This document shows positions 34,514-42,442 of a stretch of 64,000 nt of DNA, in pieces. The DNA comes from Limimaricola pyoseonensis. Its GTDB lineage: Bacteria; Pseudomonadota; Alphaproteobacteria; Rhodobacterales; Rhodobacteraceae. The position numbers and the translations under genes are program-made. The stretch covers positions 184,443-248,442 of the forward strand of contig NZ_FNAT01000004.1 in the NCBI RefSeq assembly GCF_900102015.1. The letters run 5' to 3'. Numbering within the stretch: the first letter of the stretch is position 1; every line of letters begins with the position of its first letter. Under the pieces are notes generated by a model. That model ran no database searches. It was not told the origin of the DNA and saw only the letters and a program-made list of their open reading frames with translations.

Positions 34514-35616
34514 GCCATTTCGACGTCATCGTGATCGGCGGCGGCATCGCCGGCATCTCGGCCGGAGCCGAGATCGCGGCCGAGGCCCGCGTGCTGGTGC
34601 TCGAGGCCGAGCCCGCGATCGGCTACCACGCCACCGGCCGCTCGGCCGCGCTGTTCATCCGCAACTACGGCAACGCCACGCTGCGCGCGCTCAACGCCGC
34701 GGCCGCCCCCTTCCTCGACGCGCCCGAGGGCGTCTGCGAGGGCAGCCTGCTGACCCCCCGCGGCGAGCTTCTGGTCGCGACTGAGGATGAGCTGGGCGCG
34801 CTCGAGGCCTATGCCGAGGGCTCGGACGGGCTGGAGCGGCTGGAGGCGAAGGAGGCGGTGGAGCTGGTGCCGATCCTGCGCCCCGAGCGGATCGCGGCGG
34901 CGGTGCTCGAGCGCGACGCGCAGGACATCGATGTCGACCGGATGCTGCAGGGCTACGCGCGGCTTCTGAAGTCGCGCGGCGGCCGGGTCGAGACCGGCCA
35001 GCGGATCGAGGCCGTGGCGCGCGAGGGCGGCGTCTGGCGCGTGCGCACGGCCGACGGGGCCTTCGAGGCGCCGGTCGTGGTCGACGCCGCCGGGGCCTGG
35101 GCCGACACGGTGGCACGGCTGGCCGGGGCCGCCCCCTGCGGGGTCGCGCCGCTGCGCCGCTCGGCGGCGATCCTGCCCGCGCCCGAGGGCCACGACATCG
35201 CGCATTGGCCGATGTTCGGCTCGGCGTCGGAGGCGTGGTACGCCAAGCCCGACGCCGGCAAGCTCATGGTCTCGCCCGCCGACGAGGACCCGGTCGAGCC
35301 GCATGACGCCTGGGCCGACGACATGGTGCTGGCCGAGGGGCTGCACCGCTTCGAGCAGGCGGTGACGATGCCCGTCACCCGGGTCGAGCGGTCCTGGGCC
35401 GGGCTGCGCAGCTTCGCCCCCGACCGCGCGCCGGTGGTGGGCTTCGACCCGGCCTGCGTAGGATTCTTCTGGCTGGCGGGGCAGGGTGGCTACGGCGTGC
35501 AGACCGCGCCCGCGCTGTCGCGCCTCGCGGCCGATCTGGTGGCGGGCCGCGCCCCGGCGCTCGCGGCCCCCGTGGTGGCGGCGCTCGACCCCTCTCGCTT
35601 CCCGCGCGCCGCCTGA
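34510..35616 (+). CDS. FAD-dependent amine/D-amino acid oxidoreductase (DAO family)
   Basis: 368 residues. FAD Rossmann motif VIVIGGGIAGISAG at the N-terminus followed by LVLEAEPAIGYHATGRSAALF, the DAO-family flavin loop; the second part has VVDAAGAWADTVARLAG and the C-terminal GFFWLAGQGGYGVQTAPALS. This is the pattern of glycine/D-amino acid oxidases and related dehydrogenases that oxidise secondary amines or D-amino acids to keto acids. It is the last gene of the ABC unit, coupled by ATGA. In the pathway proposed here it would oxidise an amine or imino intermediate; the substrate is unknown. Confidence 0.88.
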   Translation: MSHFDVIVIGGGIAGISAGAEIAAEARVLVLEAEPAIGYHATGRSAALFIRNYGNATLRALNAAAAPFLDAPEGVCEGSLLTPRGELLVATEDELGALEAYAEGSDGLERLEAKEAVELVPILRPERIAAAVLERDAQDIDVDRMLQGYARLLKSRGGRVETGQRIEAVAREGGVWRVRTADGAFEAPVVVDAAGAWADTVARLAGAAPCGVAPLRRSAAILPAPEGHDIAHWPMFGSASEAWYAKPDAGKLMVSPADEDPVEPHDAWADDMVLAEGLHRFEQAVTMPVTRVERSWAGLRSFAPDRAPVVGFDPACVGFFWLAGQGGYGVQTAPALSRLAADLVAGRAPALAAPVVAALDPSRFPRAA

Positions 35617-35714
35617 CCGGCGGTCTCCCGCGCAGCGCGTTTGCCAAGCGCCCCGAGGCGTGGTTCCGTGATCCCGGCGCGGGGCGCGCCATCGCGCTCC
35701 GCAGGGAGAACCAG

Positions 35715-36944
35715 ATGCCTCACCGGACCATGGCCGCGGGCGCGGCCCTCGCGCTGCTCGCGGCCGCCACGGCGCTTCTCGCGCAGGAGCGGCCGGGCTA
35801 CGTCAACCCGCATGCCGCCGAGCCGGTGGGCGAGGTCGAGGCGATCTATGGCGGCGATCTCGAGCCCGACCTCGCGGTCAGCACCTTCCGCAACGCCCAC
35901 CGCCTGTTCCCGACCCGCACCATTGCGGCCGCCGGCACGCCGCGACCGCTGCCCGCCTCCGACCGGCGCCTCGGCCCGGTCGCGGTCGAGATCGGGCGCG
36001 AGACCTACGATCTCGACGACGCGCTTGCGCTCGACAGCGTGACCGGGCTGATCGTGCTCAAGGACGGCGCGGTGGTGCACGAGACCTACCAGCGCGGCAA
36101 CCGCCCCGACACGCGCTGGCTGTCGATGTCGATCGCCAAGTCGATCACCTCGACGCTTCTGGGCGCGGCGATCGCCGAAGGCCATGTCGGCGGGCTCGAC
36201 GACATGGTGACCGACCACGTACCGGCGCTCGCGGGCAGCGCCTATGACGGCGTCACGGTCGGCGACGTGCTGCGGATGGCGTCGGGCGTGGCCTGGGACG
36301 AAACCTATGGCGACCCGGCTTCCGACCGCCGGGCGCTGCTGCGCGCGCAGATCGCGCAGGAGCCGGGCGGCCTGATGGCGCTGATGGCGGCGCGGCCGCG
36401 CGCCGGGGCGCCGGGCACGCGCCATGCCTACTCGACCGGCGAGACGCAGGTGCTGGCCGAGGTGGTGCGCGGCGCGACCGGCCTGCCGCTGGCCGAGTAC
36501 CTGTCGCAGGTGATCTGGACCCCCTACGGCATGGAGACCGATGCCGAATGGTGGCTCGAGGCGCCCGGCGGCGCCGAGATCGGCGGCTCGGGGCTGAGCG
36601 CGACGCTGCGCGACTATGCCCGCTTCGGCCAGTTCATCCTCGAGGGCGGGGTGATCGATGGCGAGCCCGTGCTGCCCGAGGGCTGGACCGAGGCCGCGGG
36701 CCAGCCCCAGACGCTCCGCACCGGCGCGGAGATCGATTACGGCTACATGTGGTGGCCGGCCTGGACCGAGGCCTCGATCGAGGACGGCGCCTTCGCCGCC
36801 GTCGGCATCCACGGCCAGTATGTCTACGTCAATCCGCGCCAGCGGGTGGTGATCGCCATGACCGCGGCCCAGCCCGAGCCGCTGAACCGCGAGCCGGTCG
36901 AGGCGATGGCCTTCTTCGAGGCGCTGATCGACGCGATCGAGTGA
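35715..36944 (+). CDS. Serine beta-lactamase-family hydrolase (NylB/class C-like)
   Basis: 409 residues with an N-terminal hydrophobic export segment (MAAGAALALLAAATALLA). The active-site SxxK is in WLSMSIAKSITSTL; the second motif is the tyrosine of HAYSTGETQ, and the third is HGQY near the C-terminus. Together with YGMETDAEWWLEAPGG this looks closer to 6-aminohexanoate-dimer hydrolase/esterase relatives than to true beta-lactamases. The probable activity is hydrolysis of an ester or linear amide in the periplasm. It lies 98 bp after the catabolic ABC unit with its own ribosome site (GCAGGGAG), so co-function with it is possible but not shown. Confidence 0.85.
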   Translation: MPHRTMAAGAALALLAAATALLAQERPGYVNPHAAEPVGEVEAIYGGDLEPDLAVSTFRNAHRLFPTRTIAAAGTPRPLPASDRRLGPVAVEIGRETYDLDDALALDSVTGLIVLKDGAVVHETYQRGNRPDTRWLSMSIAKSITSTLLGAAIAEGHVGGLDDMVTDHVPALAGSAYDGVTVGDVLRMASGVAWDETYGDPASDRRALLRAQIAQEPGGLMALMAARPRAGAPGTRHAYSTGETQVLAEVVRGATGLPLAEYLSQVIWTPYGMETDAEWWLEAPGGAEIGGSGLSATLRDYARFGQFILEGGVIDGEPVLPEGWTEAAGQPQTLRTGAEIDYGYMWWPAWTEASIEDGAFAAVGIHGQYVYVNPRQRVVIAMTAAQPEPLNREPVEAMAFFEALIDAIE

Positions 36945-36948
36945 GGCC

Positions 36949-37308
36949 TCAGCCCGAGGCGGCGAGATCCTCGAGATAGATCCGCACCGCCTCCTGCACG
37001 TGGCGGAAGCGGTCGCCGCCCAGATGCTTGCCGCCGAACCAGCGCGTCACCACCACGAGGTGCCCGGTCAGCTCCTCGCGCTCCAGCATCCGCAGGATCA
37101 CCATGCCGGCCCCGGCCTCGCCGTCGTCGTTCTTGACCGGGCCGGCCTCGGTCAGAAGCCCCCAGCTGTTGTGGGTGGCCTTGGCGAACTTCTTGCGGCG
37201 CTTGAGCTCCTTGAGCAGCTTCTTGGCCTCCGCCTCGTCGCGGCAGGGCGCGCCGGCGACCGCGTATTTCGACCCGCGGTCGCTGATGATGTTGTCGAGA
37301 ACCCGCAT
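36949..37308 (-). CDS. IMPACT/YigZ-family protein, single-domain
   Basis: 119 residues matching the N-terminal UPF0029 (IMPACT) domain: KKFAKATHNSWGLLTEAG, KNDDGEAGAGMVILRMLE and HLVVVTRWFGGKHLGGDRF. The usual YigZ C-terminal domain (DUF1949) is absent, so it is shorter than YigZ (about 200 aa). GGGGAGG abuts the ATG at 37308, an unusually short spacing; the conserved start MRVLDNIISDRGSKYAV supports this start all the same. The family is linked to translation/stress control in eukaryotes, but its bacterial role is unclear. It is convergent with the serine hydrolase gene, 4 bp apart. Confidence 0.82.
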   Translation of the reverse strand: MRVLDNIISDRGSKYAVAGAPCRDEAEAKKLLKELKRRKKFAKATHNSWGLLTEAGPVKNDDGEAGAGMVILRMLEREELTGHLVVVTRWFGGKHLGGDRFRHVQEAVRIYLEDLAASG

Positions 37309-37371
37309 CCTCCCCGACTAGGCGGCGGGGGCGGCCGGATCAAGCCGGCGATCGGGGCGCGTGCGCCCGGC

Positions 37372-39126
37372 TCAGGCGCTGCGGCGCGCGGGTTCCGGGG
37401 CGGCGGGGGGCGTCTTCGCCAGCCGACGGGCGGCCTCGTGCTGGCTCAGGAACACCTCGCCGGTCATCTCGTCGAGGAAATGGCTGCGCTTCAGGCGGTC
37501 CATCACCGGGCCCTTCACCTCGCTCAGATGCAGCCGGATGCCGGCCTCCTTCAGGCGGGCGTTGATCGCCTCGAGCGACTCCAGCGCCGAGAGGTCGATC
37601 TCGTTCACCGCCGGGAACATCAGCACCACGTCCGTGAGGTCGGGCTTCTCGGCGGCGTAGGCGGCGAGCCGGTCCTCGAGGAAGCGGGCGTTGGGGAAGT
37701 AGAGGCTCTCGTCCACGCGCAGCGCCAGCACGTGCGGCTGGGTCTCGACCGCGTGGCGAAGCACGTTGCGGAAATGCTCGGTGCCCGGCACCCGGCCCAC
37801 CACCGCCATGTGCGGGCGCGAGGTCTTGTAGAGATGCACGAGGATCGAGGTGACGACGCCCGCGCTCACCCCGGTCTCGACCCCGGCGGTGAGCGTCAGC
37901 GCCATGGTCACCGCCACGGCGGCGAAATCGGCGCGGCTGAAGGCCCAGGCGCGCTTCAGGATCGACAGGTCGACGAGGCCGAGCACCGCGACGATGATCG
38001 TGGCGGCGAGCGTCGCCTTGGGCAGGAAATGCACGAGCGGCGTCAGAAACAGCGCGGCGAGCGCGAGGCCCAGGGCGGTGAAGGCGCCGGCGGCCGGGGT
38101 CTCGGCGCCGGCGTCGTGGTTGACGACCGAGCGGGCGAAGCCGCCGGTGACCGGAAAGCCGCCCGAGAAGGCCGCGCCGAGATTGGCCGCGCCCAGCCCG
38201 ATCAACTCCTGGTCGGGGTCGATGCGCTGGCGCTTTTTCGCCGCGAGCGTCTGCGCCACCGAGATGCTCTCGACGAAGCCGATCACCGAGATGAGCAGCG
38301 CCGGCACCAGAAGCTGCGAGACCAGCTCGGGCGACAGCGCGGGCAGGGTCAGCGGCGGCAGGCTTTGCGGCACCGCGCCGACGATGGCGACGCCGCGTGC
38401 GCCGAGGTCGAAGAACCAGACCGCGAGCGTGGTGGCGACGATGGCCAGCACCGGCCCGGTCTTGGCGCCGATATCGGCCATGCGCGGCCCCAGTCCGATC
38501 CGGCGCAGGGCGGGCTTCAGCCCTTTGCGCACCCAGAACAGGAAAGCGGTGGCCGAGACGCCCAGGGCCAGCGTCGCGAGGTTGGTCTCGGGCAGATGCG
38601 CGATCAGCCCGGCGGCGATCTCGGGCAGGGTGTGGCCCCCGGCCTCGATGCCGAGGACGTGCCTGAGCTGGCTCGCCGCGATCAGGATGCCGGAGGCGGC
38701 GATGAAGCCCGCGATCACCGGGTGCGACAGGAAATTGGCGAGAAAGCCCATCCGGAGCAGCCCCAGCGCCAGGAGCATCGCGCCCGACATGAGCGCCAGC
38801 GTCAGCGCCGCCGCCGCGTAGCCCGCCGTGCCGCTGGCCGCGACCTCGCCCACCGCCGCCGCCGTCATCAGCGACACCACCGCCACCGGCCCCACGGCCA
38901 GCGACCGCGAGGTGCCGAACACGGCATAGAGCAGGATCGGCACGATCGAGGCGTAGATCCCGGCCTCGGGCGGCAGGCCGGCCAGGAGCGCGTAGGCCAG
39001 CGATTGCGGGATCAGCATGATCGTCACGATCACCGCCGCGACCGCGTCGCCGGTGAACCGCGCGCGGTCGTAGCGGCGGCCCCAGTCGAGGATCGGAAGG
39101 TAACGGGCAAGCGAAGGCAGGGTCAT
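37372..39126 (-). CDS. SulP-family anion transporter with STAS domain
   Basis: 584 residues: about 11-12 hydrophobic segments with the SulP signature region SLAYALLAGLPPEAGIYASIVPILLYAVFG in the first third, the conserved helix GMVGVIFGFVES-like stretch LISVIGFVESISVAQTLAAK, and a C-terminal cytosolic STAS domain (about 465-560, FPAVNEIDLSALESLEAIN). SulP proteins move sulfate, bicarbonate or other anions. It follows a persulfide-dioxygenase-like gene by 82 bp, across a perfect GC palindrome, so export or import of sulfite/sulfate connected with persulfide oxidation is a reasonable inference. Confidence 0.9.
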   Translation of the reverse strand: MTLPSLARYLPILDWGRRYDRARFTGDAVAAVIVTIMLIPQSLAYALLAGLPPEAGIYASIVPILLYAVFGTSRSLAVGPVAVVSLMTAAAVGEVAASGTAGYAAAALTLALMSGAMLLALGLLRMGFLANFLSHPVIAGFIAASGILIAASQLRHVLGIEAGGHTLPEIAAGLIAHLPETNLATLALGVSATAFLFWVRKGLKPALRRIGLGPRMADIGAKTGPVLAIVATTLAVWFFDLGARGVAIVGAVPQSLPPLTLPALSPELVSQLLVPALLISVIGFVESISVAQTLAAKKRQRIDPDQELIGLGAANLGAAFSGGFPVTGGFARSVVNHDAGAETPAAGAFTALGLALAALFLTPLVHFLPKATLAATIIVAVLGLVDLSILKRAWAFSRADFAAVAVTMALTLTAGVETGVSAGVVTSILVHLYKTSRPHMAVVGRVPGTEHFRNVLRHAVETQPHVLALRVDESLYFPNARFLEDRLAAYAAEKPDLTDVVLMFPAVNEIDLSALESLEAINARLKEAGIRLHLSEVKGPVMDRLKRSHFLDEMTGEVFLSQHEAARRLAKTPPAAPEPARRSA

Positions 39127-39178
39127 CGCGGCAGGTCCGGGGGTGAACGGGGAAGGAGGGGGAGGAACTCCGGGGGAA

Positions 39179-39200
39179 GGGCGGCCCCGCGGGGCCGCCC
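39179..39200. other. Perfect 22-bp GC palindrome between MBL and SulP genes
   Basis: The 22 bases are fully self-complementary (GGGCGGCCCCG joined to its complement). It lies 8 bp past the MBL stop codon on the minus strand, so it is probably an intercistronic mRNA hairpin or partial terminator; there is no T-run. Confidence 0.6.
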
Positions 39201-39208
39201 GGCGGCGG

Positions 39209-40126
39209 TCAGTCGAAGCGGTTGACCGGCAGCTTCAGGTAGTGGTGCCCGTCATCCTCGGCCGCGGGCAGCCGGCCGCCGCGCAGGTTGACCTGCAGCG
39301 CCGCGAGGATGCGGTCGGGCAGCGGCAGGGTGGCGTCGCGCGCCTGCCGGACGCGGATGAACTCCTCGCGCGCGGTGCCGTCCTTCACGTGCTTGTTGCC
39401 GGCCTTGTGCTCGGCGACCGTCGCCTCCCACATCGGCTCGTCGCGCTCGGGCCCGCCATAGTCGTGGCCGACGAAGAGCCGGGTGGGCCCCGGCAGGGCG
39501 AGGATGTCCTGGATCGAGTCCCACAGCTCGTCGGTCTTGCCGCCGGGGAAGTCCGAGCGCGAAGTGCCGATGTCGGGCTGCATCAGCGTGTCGTGCACGA
39601 AGGCCGCGTCGCCGCAGAGATAGGTGATCGAGCCCAGCGTGTGGCCGGGCGAGAGCAGCACCCGCATGGTGAGATCGCCGATCGCGAAGGTCTCGCCCTC
39701 CTCGAACAGCCGGTCGAAGTCGCGGGCGGGCTCGAAGGCGTCGGGCAGGTTGTAGAGATCGGCCCAGATCTTGGCGATCTCGGGCACCAGCGCGCCGATG
39801 GCGTTGGGCGCACCGGTGCGGGCCTTGAGCTCGGCCGAGGCCATGACGTGGTCGGCATGCGGGTGGGTGTCGAGCACCCAGGCCACCTCGAGCCCGTTCT
39901 CGCGCACGAGCTCGAGCACCTGCTCCAGGCTCTCGGTCGAGAACCTACCGTTGCGGTGGTCGTAGTTCCAGGCCACGTCGATCAGCGCCGCCTTCTTCGT
40001 GGCCGGGTCGGCGCAGATGTACTGGATCGACCCGGTGTCGGGCTCGTAGATGCCCCAGACATCGGGGCTGCCGGCCCCGCTCGAGGGCGAATGGCGCACG
40101 ACACGGCTCTTCAGGGGGGCGGTCAT
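39209..40126 (-). CDS. blh: Persulfide-dioxygenase-like metallo-beta-lactamase (Blh/ETHE1 type)
   Basis: 305 residues of the MBL fold. The metal site is given by DTHPHADHVMAS (HxHxDH), SPGHTLGSITY, the aspartate of VHDTLMQPDIGTSRSDFPGG and FVGHDYG. The DIGTSRSDFPGG segment parallels the DxGRTDF motif of mono-iron persulfide dioxygenases (ETHE1), which oxidise glutathione persulfide to sulfite. AAAGGAG lies 8 bases before the ATG, and the start overlaps the upstream YeeE gene stop (ATGA). It is the enzyme of the sulfur unit controlled by the divergent SqrR/BigR-type repressor, as in known bigR-blh operons. Confidence 0.88.
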   Translation of the reverse strand: MTAPLKSRVVRHSPSSGAGSPDVWGIYEPDTGSIQYICADPATKKAALIDVAWNYDHRNGRFSTESLEQVLELVRENGLEVAWVLDTHPHADHVMASAELKARTGAPNAIGALVPEIAKIWADLYNLPDAFEPARDFDRLFEEGETFAIGDLTMRVLLSPGHTLGSITYLCGDAAFVHDTLMQPDIGTSRSDFPGGKTDELWDSIQDILALPGPTRLFVGHDYGGPERDEPMWEATVAEHKAGNKHVKDGTAREEFIRVRQARDATLPLPDRILAALQVNLRGGRLPAAEDDGHHYLKLPVNRFD

Positions 40127-40566
40127 TGGGTCGCTCCTTTCGCGAAGATGTTGGGGAATTGGCCGGCATGGCGGGCGAGCCACATGCCGATCAGCATGAA
40201 GGGGACGAAGACCAGCGTGCCGGTAGCGAGCATCGGCAGCGCGGTCAGCGCCGGGCCGGGGCAGAAGCCGCCGAGCCCCCAGCCGAGCCCGAACAGCGCC
40301 GCGCCCGACAGAAGCCTGGGGTCGAGGTCGTTGCGGGTCGGCAGGTGGAAGGCGCCGCCGAAGACGGGGCGCGGCAGCCGCCGGGTGATCAGCGCGAAGC
40401 CCGGCGCGGTGACCGCGATGGCGCCGCCCATCACGAAGGCGAGGCTCGGGTCCCACGTGCCGAAGACGTCGAGGAAGTTCAGCACTTTGGCCGGGTCGGA
40501 CATGCCCGAGACGATCAGCCCGAGGCCGAAGAAGAGGCCGGAGATGAGGGCGAAGAGCTGTTTCAT
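40123..40566 (-). CDS. YeeE/YedE-family membrane protein (DUF6691-like), second of pair
   Basis: 147 residues with about four hydrophobic segments. FALISGLFFGLGLIVSGMSDPAKVLNFLDV is the N-terminal family stretch, and GGFCPGPALTALPML holds the conserved cysteine thought to relay sulfur (thiosulfate or persulfide) in YeeE/TsuA and PmpB-type proteins. Together with the upstream 144-residue partner it corresponds to a split YeeE. It is coupled to the persulfide-dioxygenase gene by ATGA. The likely role is moving a sulfur species across the inner membrane. Confidence 0.88.
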   Translation of the reverse strand: MKQLFALISGLFFGLGLIVSGMSDPAKVLNFLDVFGTWDPSLAFVMGGAIAVTAPGFALITRRLPRPVFGGAFHLPTRNDLDPRLLSGAALFGLGWGLGGFCPGPALTALPMLATGTLVFVPFMLIGMWLARHAGQFPNIFAKGATQ

Positions 40567-40567
40567 C

Positions 40568-41002
40568 TCAGCCCCCGATCATGTGGCGGGTGACGAGGAC
40601 GGTGACGAAGGCCGCCGCCATGAAGGTCACCGTGGCGATGATCGAGCGCATCGAGCCGCGGCTGATGCCGCAGACGCCATGCCCCGAGGTGCAGCCATTG
40701 CCGAACACCGCGCCGAAGCCCACCAGCAGCCCGGCCACGGCCATCAGCACCGGGTTCGAGGGCACCCATTGCTGCGGCCAGCCGCCCGAGACCAGCGCCC
40801 AGAGCGGCGCGGCCAGCAGGAGGCCCAGCACGAACAGCGCCGAGACGCCGCGCGCCTCGCCGTCGGTGGCGCGGGCGAAGGCCCGCGAGGTGAGGCCGCT
40901 GATGCCGGCGATGCGGCCGTTGGTGGCCATCAGCAGCACCGCCGAGGCCCCGATCATCATGCCGCCGCCAAGCGACAGCCATGGCGTGAACTCTGTTTCC
41001 AT
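40568..41002 (-). CDS. YeeE/YedE-family membrane protein, first of pair
   Basis: 144 residues with about four hydrophobic segments; the conserved sulfur-relay motif GNGCTSGHGVCGISRGS carries two cysteines. The ATG at 41002 is chosen because CGGAG lies 8 bases upstream; an in-frame alternative at 41023 has no ribosome site. It is the first gene of the sulfur unit, transcribed from the short region shared with the SqrR-like regulator. The pair resembles PmpA/PmpB persulfide membrane proteins known from bigR/sqrR-linked operons. Confidence 0.88.
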   Translation of the reverse strand: METEFTPWLSLGGGMMIGASAVLLMATNGRIAGISGLTSRAFARATDGEARGVSALFVLGLLLAAPLWALVSGGWPQQWVPSNPVLMAVAGLLVGFGAVFGNGCTSGHGVCGISRGSMRSIIATVTFMAAAFVTVLVTRHMIGG

Positions 41003-41079
41003 CTCTCGACTCCGTGATACCACGACCCGCGCCGCCGCGCTTGCCGCGTCATGCGGTCTGTATATATATTGATATGCGA

Positions 41080-41099
41080 ATATTCAACAGGTCGAATAT
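41080..41099. promoter_or_regulatory. SqrR/BigR-type operator overlapping the regulator start codon
   Basis: ATATTCAACAGGTCGAATAT has perfect half-sites ATATTC and GAATAT separated by 8 bp, fitting the ATTC-N8-GAAT pattern reported for SqrR. It lies in the AT-rich 41060-41100 segment, and the ATG at 41098 begins inside it. A further GAATATTC palindrome is at 41078-41085. Binding would repress both the regulator gene and, across 95 bp, the divergent sulfur unit. Confidence 0.75.
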
Positions 41100-41409
41100 G
41101 GAAGTCAGCGAAGAATTCCTGGAGGGCGACATCGCGGGCGCGGCCGCGCTGATGGGCATGCTGGCCTCCGAGGCGCGGCTGAAGATCCTGTGCCGCCTGG
41201 TCGGCGGCGAGCGGTCGGTGGGCGAGCTGGCGCAGCTTTGCGGCATGCCCCAGCCCACCATGTCGCAGCAGCTCAAGCGGCTGAAGGAGGCGGGGCTGGT
41301 CGAGGGCCGGCGCGACGGCCAGACGATCTATTACAGCGTCACCGGCGACGAGGTCGCCGCGGTGCTCGAGACGCTGCACCGGCTCTACTGCGCCACGCCG
41401 GAGGGCTGA
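41098..41409 (+). CDS. ArsR-family persulfide-responsive repressor (SqrR/BigR type)
   Basis: 103 residues with a winged helix (SVGELAQLCGMPQPTMSQQLKRLKEAG, then GRRDGQTIYYSV). Three cysteines are at 32 (KILCRLV), 48 and 98 (LYCATPEG). The 66-residue gap between Cys32 and Cys98 equals that between the two persulfide-sensing cysteines of SqrR (41 and 107). Start choice: ATG 41098, where homology begins; ATG 41074 is possible but lies upstream of the operator and has no ribosome site. It is divergent from the YeeE/persulfide-dioxygenase/SulP unit and is expected to release DNA when persulfides form an internal polysulfide bridge. Confidence 0.87.
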   Translation: MEVSEEFLEGDIAGAAALMGMLASEARLKILCRLVGGERSVGELAQLCGMPQPTMSQQLKRLKEAGLVEGRRDGQTIYYSVTGDEVAAVLETLHRLYCATPEG

Positions 41410-41438
41410 GGGCAGGCCGGCCGCGTGCCGGCCCGCCC
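41410..41438. terminator. Hairpin between convergent sqrR-like and usp genes
   Basis: GGGCAGGCCGGC (41410-41421) pairs with GCCGGCCCGCCC (41427-41438) with one A-C mismatch and a 5-base loop, followed by CGTTTCCGTT. It fills the 44-bp gap between converging genes and probably terminates the regulator transcript. Confidence 0.6.
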
Positions 41439-41453
41439 CGTTTCCGTTCCCGC

Positions 41454-42296
41454 TCAGCGGGCGAGGATCAGCGGCAGCGCCGCGGCTTCGAGCATCTCGC
41501 GCGTGGTGCCGCCGAACAGCGCCTCGCGCAGCCGCGAATGGCCGTAGCCGCCCATCACCAGCGCCTCGGCGCCGTTGTCGCGCAGATGCCGCAGCAGCAC
41601 CTCGGAGACCCTCGGCCGGCTGCGGTTGAGCACCGAGATCTCGGCCGTGACGCCGTTGCGGGCGAGGTAGAGCGCCAGCGCGCCGCCGGGGTCGGAACGG
41701 TCGCCCCAGCGCGTCTCCGGATCGACGATGACGATCTCGACCAGCGCGGCGCGGCGCAGCATCGGCAGGGCGGCGCGGATCGCCACCATCGCCTCGCGGC
41801 TGTCGTCCCAGGCCACGGCGATCCGCTCGGGGCGCTCGGGCATCGCGGCGCCGCCGTCGGGCACCACGATCACCGGGATGCCGCCCGCGAAGAGCGCCGC
41901 CTCGAGCGTGGCGACGTGCAGCGGCCGGTCCTCGGGGCCGTAGGGCGCGGCGGCGACGATCCGGTCGGCATAGCGGGCCAGCCGGCCCACCTGGTCCGAG
42001 ATCAGCCCGCCGGGCACCATCACCGGGTGCAGCGCGACATTGCCGCGCCAGGACGGGATCAGCGGGCGCAGCGCCTCGGCCAGATCCTGCGCCCGCTGCT
42101 CGGCCGCCTCGCGGTCGGGCGGGCTCAGCAGCACGGCGGTGCCCGCGAAATAGCTGTCGGGCGGCGTGGTCTCGATGCCGAGGCAGTAGATGTCGAGATG
42201 CGAGCCCTCGGTTTCGGTCATCGACAGCGCGGTCTCGATCGCGCCGCGATCGATCTTCGCCTCGGTGGCGAGGACGGCGACGGTGCCATGTGACAT
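41454..42296 (-). CDS. Universal stress protein with two Usp domains
   Basis: 280 residues: tandem UspA-like domains (about 1-140 and 145-280). The second domain has RIAVAWDDSREAM, then EALVMGGYGHSRLREALFGGTTREMLE, which carries the G-x2-G-x9-G-(S/T) ATP-type loop pattern. GAAGGAGAA precedes the ATG at 42296; the frame is open to 42368 but lacks another start with a ribosome site. It is divergent from a cytochrome c gene, and an FNR-type box lies between them, suggesting induction at low oxygen. Confidence 0.88.
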   Translation of the reverse strand: MSHGTVAVLATEAKIDRGAIETALSMTETEGSHLDIYCLGIETTPPDSYFAGTAVLLSPPDREAAEQRAQDLAEALRPLIPSWRGNVALHPVMVPGGLISDQVGRLARYADRIVAAAPYGPEDRPLHVATLEAALFAGGIPVIVVPDGGAAMPERPERIAVAWDDSREAMVAIRAALPMLRRAALVEIVIVDPETRWGDRSDPGGALALYLARNGVTAEISVLNRSRPRVSEVLLRHLRDNGAEALVMGGYGHSRLREALFGGTTREMLEAAALPLILAR

Positions 42297-42354
42297 GCGG
42301 CTTCTCCTTCGGTGTGCGTCGCCGGCAATCTCGCATGCCGGCGCGGGGCCGGAA

Positions 42355-42368
42355 TTGATCCAGGTCAA
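42355..42368. promoter_or_regulatory. FNR-type box between usp and cytochrome c genes
   Basis: TTGATCCAGGTCAA fits TTGAT-N4-(A/G)TCAA, the FnrL/FNR-Crp consensus. It lies 59 bp upstream of the usp start and 75 bp upstream of the cytochrome c start, in the divergent region, where it could activate both under low oxygen. Confidence 0.7.
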
Positions 42369-42442
42369 GGCTTGGCGCGAAACCCGGGCCTAGGTCTCGA
42401 CCCGGGGCCCGACCGGCCCCGCGACCACAGCAGGAGCGCGCC

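Noticed and set aside
35715-36944. True class C beta-lactamase
   Set aside because: SxxK and the tyrosine are present, but the YxN asparagine and the KTG box are not clear; the protein is closer to NylB-type hydrolases.
37000-39225. Plus-strand frame of about 740 codons over the SulP gene
   Set aside because: No motif and biased composition; the minus strand carries the SulP and STAS signatures.
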